This document shows, piece after piece, positions 1 to 12,700 of a DNA stretch of 64,000 bases. The translations under genes were made by a program, and so were the position numbers. Below the pieces are notes generated by a model. The model was given only the letters and a program-made list of their open reading frames with translations, was not told where the DNA came from and searched no databases. The stretch is taken from NCBI RefSeq assembly GCF_000003815.2, contig NW_023365694.1, forward strand, positions 62,001-126,000, written 5' to 3'. Every line of letters begins with the position of its first letter. Within the stretch, counting starts at the first letter, position 1. This DNA is from Branchiostoma floridae. Its lineage: Eukaryota; Chordata; Leptocardii; Amphioxiformes; Branchiostomatidae.

Positions 1-3000
1 CGTCATGTAGATCTCCACCCCGCGATTCCGCATGGCACGGGAGATCTCCCCGTGAACTGGGTCCATAGCAAGTATCAACCTGATGGGAAAATTTACATAC
101 AATGACTTTTTAAAATGGTTGTTTTACTATATGCATATATATGTAGGGCAGAGATGCTTTTCTTATATGAAATCGTATCGTATCGTATCCATTTTTGATT
201 ATACTGCTGCTGGGATCCCTGTCACGGGTAGGCAGCAGTCGGATAGTCTTCACACTGTGCTTCCAATGCGGCTGGTCTGTCCAGTGAGTCCAGCTCTGGG
301 CTTCAACTGAAATCAAATGCTCTTTAAAGCAATGTTACAGAAAACATTGGGTTATGGTTCAAAGCAATGTTTCATTCATTTATTCCATAAAAAAGGAAAC
401 TTAAGTTCTTGATTTGAAAAATAAATTTGATAACTACTCAGCTGCTTTCTTTGGGTCGTGAATGGACTGTACTACTTAATTCTGGCAGCAGGCTAGTGAT
501 GGGCAAGGATGTGGTCACAAGCAGTTACTTGTAAGCAATGGAAAACAAATTTCCTCACTGACCTGAAGTCTGGATGAGGCTTGATGACTGGCACCTGTCC
601 ATCAATCACGCCCCTCTCACTGATGCTGAGGACCCCGCCTGGCTCCAGCAGGGCGTTCAGACGATCCAGGACTGACGGACTGCACAGACGGACAGACATA
701 TTGTTCATTGAAGTAAAGACAGATGTGCTTTGTGTGTGTTATTTATTTTGTTATCTAAGGAAAGACAGCTGTGTTTGCCTCTGTATGTTCAGCACCAGGG
801 ACAGGTGTGTTAACCTGTGTGTTGATGGTGTTCAGTATGTGTATGTGTGTGGATGCTATTCATATGCATATGCCTGTGTGTAGATGGTGCTCAGTTCCAA
901 GGACAGGTGTCTGCCTGTGTGGATGGTGTTCAGCACCATGGACAGGTGTGTTTGCCTGTGTGTGGATGGTGTTCAGCACCATGGACAGGTGTGTTTGCCT
1001 GTGTGTGGATGGTGTTCAGCACCATGGACAGGTGTGTTTGCCTGTGTGTGGATGGTGTTCAGCACCATGGACAGGTGTGTCTGCCTGTGTGGATGGTGTT
1101 CAGCACCATGGACAGGTGTGTTTGCCTGTGTGTGGATGGTGTTCAGCACCATGGACAGGTGTGTTTGCCTGTGTGTGGATGGTGTTCAGCACCATGGACA
1201 GGTGTGTTTGCCTGTGCGTGAATGGTGTTCAGCACCAGGGACAAGTGTGTTTGACTGTGTGCAGATGGTGTTGGGGACCAGAGACAGGTATGTTTAGCTG
1301 TGTGTGCGTGTGTGTGTGTGTAAATTTATACTCATGAGTTAACCAAGAATTTTATAAAGAATGCAAGCCTACCTGCAGAAGTTGACGTTGTCCACCAGCA
1401 GCCAGCCCCCAGTCTGTAGTGCCTGCACCAAAATGCTGTCAATCCACTCAAACGTCCCCTTACTGTCTGTGCCTGATGACAGCTTTTCAAACTTCACCTT
1501 CAACTCTGAAACAAACAGGTCAAGTGTCAGTACTCTTTGACATTATCCAAAACATTTAAATTTGGAAAGTTAAGAATTTGGAAAATCTAATCTCTCTTTT
1601 TACTAATACTTGTAATAGTGCCCATAGAAAGGTTTTAAAGTTGCACATGGAAAATGTATTTGTGTAAGAATACAATTCTGAACAAGGGATAAATTTCTTT
1701 TGAACACCTCTCAAACCAGACTTTCAATTCTTCAACCAAAGCAAAACCAAGAAATACATCTACCATCAGATAAATCTTCTAAGGTCATTACTATCATATT
1801 ATCTATGACTGACCTTGAAGCTCAGCCTGCAGCACAGCAAGGTCATTTGTGCTGTGCCCATGCTGTCCTTGGATGCCCTCTAGACGAGACAGCAGCTGTT
1901 CAAAAGCTGTGAACTTCTCCAAGGTCAGGCTGGAGTTGTTGTTTGATTCTCCTTCCTCCATAGAACCTGCGGGATTGAATATCATAAAAATATACTGTAA
2001 ATGCATTTAAGTTCGCCGGGATTTAATTTCACGGTAGTGGGAAAAAGGACTTTTCGCGATGGTTTTAAGTTCGCGGTAGCACCATGCACTGTAGTCTTTT
2101 ACTGCCATGGAAATATGTTTGCAGTGGTTTTAAGTTCGCAGTAAAGCGTCCACCGTGAAAACCGCAAACATTAAACCACTGCGAAAGTTTCTGCATTTAC
2201 AGTATATATCTACTTGATGAGTTTATAATATGAACAATCATGTCAACTAGGGAAAGACAAGAAAATGAAAGCTGTTCATCTTCACTTTAAGACATACAGC
2301 CAGGGCTGCTTAACTAGCTGATGGCTTTTGCAAAGAGTTAGCCCAGGGGATGGAAAGAACAGGCAAGTAAACCAAAAATCCATACAAATTCCTTTGCAAA
2401 ACAAAAGGACACCTTCCTTCACAGTAGAAGCCGCTGTCCATTGAAATCAAATTTTAAAATCAATGTAAGAGAGAGTACAGTGTAAATTCTGCTAATAATT
2501 GAAATTTGAAAAGTGAAATAAACGGTGTTCAAAACTAGAAGAATGCAGCACTCGTCATTTACCTGTCTCACACTGCTTCTTAAAGTTCTCCCACATCTTC
2601 AGTAGCCCTGCTGCATCCTGGGTGGCCTTAGACCTCTGACCTTTAGCCTCCAGCACCAGCCTCCTTGCTGTGTCCTTCACCATCTCCGTGGCAACGGAGA
2701 CAAGCTTCTCCCACGGCCTGCCAATATCTGCCTGCTCAAAACCTGAATGTATGAATGAATGGTTTATTCTTTTAATACTTTATAGCCTTGTGGCTGAAGT
2801 ACATTCCACTTACATCAGTTTAAAAAACAAAATACAAAAAAAAATTTAACCCAAAACATATTCCTGAGCATTTAAGATATCAAAATAGCAGTCAATTGCA
2901 TGCATTACAATTGCAATTATACATGATTTTTTGTTATTCAACAGACTCAACAGTGATAGTACTGGCATATTGAGGTGTGACAGGGTGCTAGTCAGAGTAA

Positions 3001-3769
3001 TTTTGTCAGGGTTTCATAGATTTCGGCAATGTTCTTGTGTTAGGCAGGAGATCTGCTGTGCTTTTCAATGACTTGTGCTTATGTTTTGGGCAAACTTAGT
3101 GCAGAGAGAAGTGCAAACCTCCGAGGAGTTCAGTGGTGTCCATGGAGCTGTTGACGGGTAGGACCTGTAGCTGGTGGCCTGTCAGCTGGGCAAGGAGCTG
3201 GACCAGTGATGTCTTTCCGCAGGAGTGGGGGCCGACCTGGAAGGGTAAGGAAACAAGAAGACTATATTTGCAGCATCTTAGAGAAGTGAGGTATTAACCT
3301 TATGTGAGGTTGTGTGGCATAATTGCAGGATGTTTGGCCCAGAACCGAGAGGTCCTGGGTTCAAATTCTGTCATGCTGCCAATCTTATGCCCTTGGGAAA
3401 GGCACTTGACACATCTTTCCTCACTCCACCCAGGAGTAAAAATGTGTACCTGACTTCGGTTGGGGAGGTAAAAGGTGGAGGGAGGAGAATGATGGGCTCT
3501 GCCTCCCAATACTGTGCCATAAACACAATAACACTACCTCTATGACCTCAAGAGGGCACTGGTCTACACACCTTTGCTTAAGACATGTACCTTCCTGAAG
3601 TAATACAACAACAAAGATTACCCACCAAAATGGCCATCCAGTTCATCTTGATGCACATCATGAGGTCCTCCAAGGCCCCCAGTGCCTGATGGAGGAGCTG
3701 TAAGCTACAGGAAGGGCTGGCAGAGGTGTGCAGTCCAGACAGGCACCTGGGCAGGATGCTGTGGCCAAC
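1..3769 (-). CDS. MDN1: MDN1 exons 32-38: AAA6 module, last exon cut by the window edge
   Basis: Exons are 3626-3769, 3119-3236 (Walker A GPHSCGKTS), 2563-2742, 1814-1966, 1373-1505 (WLLVDNVNFC), 563-679 (PSVLDRLNALLEPGG, SISERG) and 1-79 (LILAMDPVHGEISRAMRNRG). The Walker B equivalent reads VDNVNF and lacks the usual acidic glutamate. From memory of the family, the same degenerate motif is seen in vertebrate midasin AAA6, so this is probably an old non-hydrolysing site. The exon at 1-79 continues outside the window. Confidence 0.92.
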
Positions 3770-6704
3770 CTGAGAAGATGTGATAACGTCAATGAACAAC
3801 TTTTAACATAACTGGAATCAGTTAGCCGGTTTGACTGCCATTCAGCATAACTATAACACACCAGTTTTTAAGACATATGGGGGGGGGGGGAGACATAAAT
3901 CGGTACAACGAAGTAATCTAAACCCTTCATATCTAAACAGGCCTTAACATTGGTACCATACACTTTCTGCGACTTAGTCAAGTCAAAGTTTATTGCACAA
4001 CAATTGCAGCAGGCACAATGTGCTGTTTTATGATCCACTGATCATGATCACCGAGTCATGAGTTCTATCTGCATAATATAACGTCACAGAAGCAGTAGAT
4101 TGCTCATTCCTTGACAAAGACTGGAGTTGGTCAGTTGAAAAATTGGGTAAGTCCAATTTTAGTCTTGGAAATTATTGTTCAACTGTGCTTAGAATGACTT
4201 CAACTATAATAAGTTTCTGCTTAACCCAATTTTCACCCCAAACCCACCTGTATGCTGTATGGTGTTAGATGAAACACCCTGCTACAGGTGTATGGTAGGC
4301 TTTGACCTTGGGCCATCTCATCCACATGCATGACCTTCTTGTACAGGTGCAAGGTCGTGTCCTTGTCCTTGGTTGACCTCATCCTGGCAGAGTAGATGAG
4401 GCTGACATGTTCTCCAGGATCCCACATCCCAGAGGCCTGGGAAATAACAGGACATTGTTCACTTCACGCATCTTTATTTAGACTTGATGGCATAGGACGC
4501 ATACATGTAGGTATGGCATAATGATATACACAAAAGTTCTGCAAGACACCCTATAATCAGAGTGAGTATATAACATATTATAAGGAATAGCATAAAAATT
4601 TAAACTTTGATTCATTCTTTTATATAGCCTGAGAGCTTACAATATCCCAATTGAGCCCCTTCAGAGAAATACCACAAAGGTGGAATACCCAGGGATGTTG
4701 GTCTATTGGATGTTGATGAAAAATTGACTTTGCAATCTGTCGCCCTTGTGAGTCAGGGTATGAATAATCAGTATGAAACAATTAAATACATGCCCCTATC
4801 ACTATTCAAAACATTTAAAGACAACATTGTGAATGAAGCTAATCTGCATTTCTTACCTGATTGGCCAACATCAGCTCACACCATCTGAACAGGTCCCTGA
4901 GGTTGAACTCCCATGGTCCTCCCTGCTGACCCCAGCGACCTTTGACCACCGTGTCCTGGTACAGCTGCTGGTTGAAGGCAACCATGTTGGACAGCATGAC
5001 CTTGTCCAAGGTCGAAAACATGGTGCAGAGGATGAAGTGAAGGTCGGAGGAACTGAGAGGTTCCACATACACCTGAGAAACATCAAGGTCAAAGTATACA
5101 AAGTGTTATTAGATACAACTTCATGTGCTTCAAAGGAAATACAGACATTGTCAACAAAAAATGAAATGCAGAACATTGTCCAAAAAAATCTTTATTGTTT
5201 GGTAGCCCATGTTTTTTTAATTTGTTTTTTTATTCAACAAAACAAAAGTATGAAAACCATCCAGCAGAAACATATGAAATAATTATATGCACAGAAACAT
5301 ATGAAATAACATAAAACAAGCAAACTTTGAAATATTCATATGAAAATTAACAAAAATGAACTGTACAGAAATGTATGAAATGATTATAACAGAAAAGCCC
5401 ACGTTGTTAGTTTCTGTTGCAAATCTGTCAGTTCAAGCTTAGAAAAATACATTTTCACCAATGTCATGCCATAAAATAAGTTCAGATTTTTGGACAGAAA
5501 GGGGGAAATTTTTCTTTCCATCCCAACAAGTTAACTTCCATCCCACAATGGAGGAATGGGTCCTGGAAACAACCCTGAGCAGTCCACATACAACATGTAT
5601 TTTTACCAGTCATTTCAATGGCATGGGTTCATATCCCACCGCTGCCACCATGTTGGTAATTGAACTTCAAGGACTCAGATGAGTTTAAATTGCAGCTAAC
5701 TTTACTGGCGTTTGTCTAAACGACATCCATGATGGAACACATCCAGGACACTCTGATGTTAACATAACAATGTCATCATAAAAAAAATAAAGAGCATAAC
5801 AGTGACGTAAAACCGGTCCGTACCTGAGTGAACCTGTTGAGGAATGACCTTGGCAGGCCCTTTCTGCCCCCGCCCTGGTTCAGCGGGTTCTGGCAAGCGA
5901 AGAACTTGGTCTTGCTGTGCTGCACCTGGAACGACCTTCCCAGCTCCGGCACAAACACTTCCCTGCGGTGGTCAAAACAGGCGTTCAGACCTTCCAGGAC
6001 TGACTGGGAAGCGAGGTTCAACTGTTGGGAAAAGGAAAAAGACGATCCATCAATCAGCAAATCAATCAATCAATCTTGCTGTGCTGCACGTGGAACGACC
6101 TGCCCAGCTCCGGCACGAAAACCTCCCCCCGGTGGATGAAACAGGCGTTCAGGCCCTCCAGGACAGACTGGGAAGCGAGGTTCAACTGAAGAGGACAGTC
6201 AATCAATCAATCAATCATTCAAGTAATCAATCAATCTTATCCTTTATTCCTGGTAATTTTCTGGCCAATCAGCCTTAATTGGTCTAAACAGGCATTCAGA
6301 CCATCCAGCACCAACTGGGAAGCAAGGTTCAACTGTTGGAAACAGGAAAGACACATCAATCAATTAATCAGTAAATCAATCAATCAATCGATCTTGCTGT
6401 GCTGCACGTGGAAAGGACTTTCCCAGCTCCGGCACGAAAACCTCCCCGCGGTGCTCGAAACAAGCATTCAGACCTTCTAGCACTGACTGGGAGGCGAGGT
6501 TCAACTGTTGGAAACAGGAAAGACACAATCAATCAATCTATCATGGATGTCCATGACTCTCAACCTCCAACTCTCCCAATCTTTGATAGCTTTGGGTAAG
6601 TCTTCAAACATGCAGCAGGCATCTGCATTGTGCAGGTCTGTGGTCTCCCTACTCTTTCATGGCCACACTCCCATGAAGAACATCTCTCCCTGAAGCTTAC
6701 CCCT

Positions 6705-6735
<31 letters not shown>

Positions 6736-9700
6736 AAATAAATCCATCCATCCATTTACCAATCAATCAGTAAATCTTTATTCCTTTTAAGAAGTTACTT
6801 TCAGGGCCTATTATTAGTTTTTAATCAAACAAGACAGGAGATGATACAAACTCCCAGGCAACTCTGACCCCCTACAGGAGTCATGTCTATCCCTGTTGGC
6901 TGGTTTAATCTTCCTGAGAAAGTCAGCACAGACAGTTTCTTAGCATTCATGGCTAGACATTGTGTCCTTGCAGAAGGCATAACTTTCCAACACAACTTCC
7001 CTCACTTCACCCATGTTTTGAATTATGTTACCTGCCAACACAGTGTTGAAAAATTAAAGGGTCCTCAAAGTTTGACTGGAACTTTTCTAGTAATATACCA
7101 GCAATGGCACAGCGAATAGAATGTTTGCCTTGCATTCAGCAGGTTGTGACTTTCATCCCCAGCCGAGTTATACCAAGGACTTTACAATTGGTACATGCTG
7201 CTTAGCACTTAGAATTAAGAAAAAGGGTATTGTAGTTGAACACACAGACCACTACCAGTTGAATAGCCCTGGCCTCTGCTGGCACAATTACAGTGAATAC
7301 ATCCAAGTTAAGAAAGAGACCAAAGGGCTATTTAAACACAGCACACTGCTCTATGCACAATCTGTGTGGGTAGAACTTTAACTTACATTCTGATGAAAAC
7401 AAAGTATGGGTTCATCAGGTAACTATTTCTGCAGTATGGGTTCATCAGGTAACTATTTCTGAAGTATGGGTTCATCAGGTAACTATTTCTGCAGTATGGG
7501 TTCATCAGGTAACTATTTCTGAAGTATGGGTTCATCAGGTAACTATTTCTGAAGTATGGGTTCATCAGGTAACTATTTCTGAAGTATGGGTTCATCAGGT
7601 AACTATTTCTGAAGTATGGGTTCATCAGGTAACTATTTCTGAAGTATGGGTTCATCAGGTAACTATTTCTGAAGTATGGGTTCATCAGGTAACTATTTCT
7701 GAAGTATGGGTTCATCAGGTAACTATTTCTGAAGTATGGGTTCATCAGGTAACTATTTCTGAAGTATGGGTTCATCAGGTAACTATTTCTGAAGTATGGG
7801 TTCATCAGGTAACTATTTCTGAAGTATGGGTTCATCAGGTAACTATTTCTGAAGTATGGGTTCATCAGGTAACTATTTCTGAAGTATGGGTTCATCAGGT
7901 AACTATTTCTGAAGTATGGGTTCATCAGGTAACTATTTCTGAAGTATGGGTTCATCAGGTAACTATTTCTGAAGTATGGGTTCATCAGGTAACTATTTCT
8001 GAAGTATGGGTTCATCAGGTAACTATTTCTGAAGTATGGGTTCATCAGGTAACTATTTCTGAAGTATGGGTTCATCAGGTAACTATTTCTGAAGTATGGG
8101 TTCATCAGGTAACTATTTCTGAAGTATGGGTTCATCAGGTAACTATTTCTGAAGTATGGGTTCATCAGGTAACTATTTCTGAAGTATGGGTTCATCAGGT
8201 AACTATTTCTGAAATTTGGTTCATCAGGTAACTATTTCTGCAGTATGGGTTCATCAGGTAACTATTTCTGAAGTATGGGTTCATCAGGTAACTATTTCTG
8301 AAGTATGGGTTCATCAGGTAACTATTTCTGAAGTATGGGTTCATCAGGTAACTATTTCTGAAGTATGGGTTCATCAGGTAACTATTTCTGAAGTATGGGT
8401 TCATCAGGTAACTATTTCTGCAGTATGGGTTCATCAGGTAACTATTTCTGAAGTATGGGTTCATCAGGTAACCATTTCTGAAGTATTGGTTCATCAGGTA
8501 ACTATTTCTGCAGTATGGGTTCATCAGGTAACTATTTCTGAAGTATGGGTTCATCAGGTAACTATTTCTGAAGTATGGGTTCATCAGGTAACTATTTCTG
8601 AAGTATGGGTTCATCAGGTAACTATTTCTGAAGTATGGGCTCATCAGGTAACTATTTCTGAAGTATGGGTTCATCAGGTAACTATTTCTGAAGTATGGGT
8701 TCATCAGGTAACTATTTCTGAAGTATGGCTTCATCAGGTAACTATTTCTGAAGTATGGGTTCATCAGGTAACTATTTCTGAAGTATGGCTTCATCAGGTA
8801 TTACTATTTCTGAAGTATGGGTTCATCAGGTAATTATTTCTGAAGTATGGGTTCATCAGGTAACTGTTTCTGAAGTATGGGTTCATCAGGTAACTATTTC
8901 TGAAGTATGGGTTCATCAGGTAACTATTTCTGCAGTATGGGTTCATCAGGTAACTATTTCTGAAGTATGGGTTCATCAGGTAACTATTTCTGAAGTATGG
9001 GTTCATCAGGTTAACTATTTCTGCAATAGTGATGTCGGGCCTGGCGTAACTGGTAGAGCGTTTGTCTCGGAACCTAGAGGTTCTGAGTTCGATCCCCACC
9101 GTGCCCCGCCCCGAAGTTGTGCCCTTGGGAAAGGCACTTTACACGACCTTCCTCATTTTACCCACTGGCAGGTGTAAAAATGGGTAACTTCTGTCTGTAC
9201 CGAGTATGTGGCACTGTTAATATAGGTTACAAAAAACTTGAGTGCAGTGCCACATTGTCCTCGTCTGTCCAAAAGCAAAATGAAAAAAAAAAAAGTAAAA
9301 AAAAACAATTTCTGCAATATGGGTTCGTCAGGTCAACCGGTTAACTATTTCTACAGTTTTATCCTAATGGCCCACCTCATCCAGCACAACCCAGTTGCCG
9401 GCCTTCAGTGCGGACAGGAGCGGTCCGTCTCTCCAGGCAAACTGACCTCCGACCCCTCCCTCCACGGGCAGGTCTGCCCCAAACAGGTCCGAAACATCCT
9501 GAAACACACGACAAAACTCAGTGGAGGTTTATCAAGGAAAAGACATTGGCAATGTTATACGATACTATTTAAATCTGTATAAATCTTGCATAAATCTCAA
9601 ACAGGGATGTCTACAGGACTTGTCACTTCATCCCAGGAAAGAAATTTGCTTGTCTGTCAAAAAAATCTTAATTTCATGACATAAAACTGCCTCAAATTTT

Positions 9701-12700
9701 AAAAATTTCATCTTGGTACCATTCCATGCTACCCGTGCTGGTGTTGCACCCGGCTTCCTGAGCGGATGGAAGACTCCTGTTCAAAATTTTCCTGGATTTG
9801 ACCTCAAATAACTTACGAATCCCAACTTTGGCAATGACTTAATTGTAACACGTTTTGGATTTTTAAAAGTTCATAAAGAGCGTACTTTAATTGAGAAAAT
9901 ACGGTACTCACTGTCTGCTCTGACCGGTTAATCCTGACCAGCTCGTCACCTGACGCTTTAACAATGGCAGCTACACTTGTAACAACCCAGTTTTCCCCAT
10001 CTCAATGCCAGTGTCACCCTTTACACAATTCCCAGCTTAATGCCTATTTGAAGATTACCTTTCTGTACAAAGGTTTGGTGTTAGCAATACTCACAGTCTG
10101 CTCTGGCAGGTTGATCCTGACCAGCTCGTTCCCTGCACTTTTGCAATAACAGGTACCAGGCTCTTCTCTTCCCTACTCCAGGTATCCGTGTCACCAAACA
10201 AAAGTGGACACCTCTAAAAATACTTGTAGCTAAACACCTACTTTAAGATATATGAACTTTTCCTACAAAGCTTTCATTGGTTTTGCAATACTCACAGACT
10301 GCTCTGATAGGTTTATCCTGACCAGCTCGTGGCCCGACGCTTTAGCGATGGCGGCGACCAGGCTGGTTTTCCCCACCCCAGGGGATCCCTCCAGCAGGAC
10401 GGGGCGGGGCAGCTGCAGGGCTCGGAGCACGCGCTGGGCGTTCAGCGCCGTCGTGGAGGCATGGAGGGCGTAGCTGGTCAGCTGGGCGTCTGCAACTGGG
10501 CCTAGGAGGTGGAAAAATAAAAATTGCATGTGTCAAAGTTGGGAATGTCACTTTCAAAATTCAAGTTAAAAAGAGATATACCTACCTACCTAACTATTAG
10601 ACTTTTTTTAAAATATAAGAATTTTAAAACTCATCCAGCTTTTAAGTATTGTATAGAACTTAAAGGAGCATGTTAAGGTTATCTTCATTTTTTTCATAAC
10701 ACATACAGTGATGTACATAGCTCAGTTGCTCAACTTGCTGACATTCCAAATCTCTTCTTTTTCTCTAAATGCTAGAAGAACAAGCAACTGATTGTATGTT
10801 ACCCTTCCGAATGGTAAATGGAAGGATGCCGAAGCTGTCTGCAGTTGACACAATCTGTGGTTTCCTCTTCTTGTCCCCTTCCACAAGGAACAGCTGGTCT
10901 TTGTTGACTTCCACACCCGTCTTCTTCTCCACCTGAGCACACAGGAACTCCACACACTGCTTCTGGGCTTGCTGTGGGTCCCAGGCTACGCTCACGGAAC
11001 CTGAAAAGTGCAGAACCAACAAATGAATGATTGATTGCAGGCCTCAAAATTAACTTTTTTCCCTACTGTCCCAGCATTGTCCCCAAAATAAATTTCAATT
11101 ATCCCGAAGTGAGGATGGACTGTCCCAACCCTATTTTCAGAAATTATGTATTACAACAACTGTAAGTCAGAGTACGCACGCCTGACAACCACGGGGCAGG
11201 CTTTTAGCTAGGCATTTTTTTTAGGGTGTACATCTGTAATGTGTTGTACTCTCCGCACTGCACCGCCCCCCTCCCCAGTATGTTATCGTCACATTAGCTG
11301 TTGTTTTTCCCACATTCCACCGACAAACAAGCAAAAAAAACCTCAAAAACAATCCTATACATGTACTTATCACCAATGACTTCAGGCATTCGACGAGTTT
11401 TCGTAAACAAATCAAAGTTTTTACGCTTTCCTGCGTGATTTTTCCCGCGAAAACAGCGGGGATATCAGATATTCCACCAATAATGGCGCCTGGGCGTGCT
11501 ACGTCACGCCGAAATGGCCAATGGGGTGCGACTCTCGCGATTCGCAAGATGTGAGTGAGTGCGAGATTGCGCGAGACTTGAGGTAGAATCACCCAAAATG
11601 GCGGCTCGGTGCGCCCGGAATCGGCGAATTTTGAACTTTGAGCGAAGTTTCCGGGGGAAAATAAGGACGTACCAAAGGCGTATATAAAAAAAACAGGGCG
11701 TACATTTTGCGATTTTTTTAGCGAAGGCCGTACATTGTACGGCTGTACGCATTGCTAGCTAAAAGCCTGCCGCGGGGAGATCGGACATTCTGATGTTGAT
11801 TCGTTGATTATTTTCCTATTGTCCCAAAAGTGTCCCAAAAAGATTTTTCAGTTGTCCCGGCCTAAATTTTAGTGGCCCTGGGACATCGGGACATAGTTAA
11901 CTTCGAGCCCTGGATTGTTTGTTTGTTTGTTGTTTGGAGTAATATGAAAAAATCAAGATTGACACTTGTCCTGTAACAGCTTTCTATGTAGCTGAATTGT
12001 GACATTACAAAACAGATCTTAACTAGACGATCCAGAAATCCTTATAAATTCTGATATGTATGTACGGAAGGATGTATGTACATGTACGGATGATAATTGT
12101 GTATATAGACGTATAGGACTTATAAGGACTCAAAACGATGTAACTTTATCTCTGTTATATACTTTGTCTGACCCTTGCCTCTTCCCACATGACCTCAATG
12201 AAAAGCGGCCTGCAGGCCGATTTGAGCTTACATGAATAAATAAAGGTTCAAACATGTATGTACGGATGTACATACGGATGTACGTACGGATGTATGTAGT
12301 ATGTACGTACGGATGTACGTACGGATGTACGTACGGATGTATGTATGTATGTATGGATGGATGGATGAACGAATGAATGTTTCCAGATAAAAGTGTGTAT
12401 ATTTAACATAAAACACTATGCAAACCAAACACAAAAAGTGGATTGATATGATTTTTTTTATAGTCAAAGTATGGTTATACTGGTTTGCATCTGCTAACTT
12501 TCACTTTGAGTGAGAGTCATCCAACAATGCATTAAGCACATCAATTAATCGTTATGATTAATAAATCCAATTACTGTGTAAAATTGATGTGCAAATTGAT
12601 GTGTAAAATAGAAGGGATGCTGCGTTGCAATTGAGAAAAAAATCACTCACCAGACCCAAGTCCATCCACATACACCAGACATGCTCCATGGATGTACGCT

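Larger units (their letters stand above)
6039..6780. repeat. Interspersed AATC microsatellite tracts
   Basis: Runs of (aatc)n at 6050-6074, 6200-6230, 6357-6392, 6525-6540 and 6705-6735 separate the partial exon copies. Confidence 0.85.

Noticed and set aside
771-1337. Cysteine-rich repetitive frames on plus strand
   Set aside because: Three overlapping frames all arise from the ~39-43-bp repeat inside an MDN1 intron.
7409-9028. CRISPR-like array
   Set aside because: Units are directly tandem with no unique spacers, and the host is an animal; it is a minisatellite.
7383-9099. Long decapeptide-repeat frames on both strands (270, 199 and 205 codons)
   Set aside because: They follow from a 30-bp tandem repeat without stops in several frames; no start context, splice logic or family match.
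11221-11752. Minus-strand frames of 123 and 82 codons
   Set aside because: They lie inside the nested nonautonomous elements and show no transposase signature.
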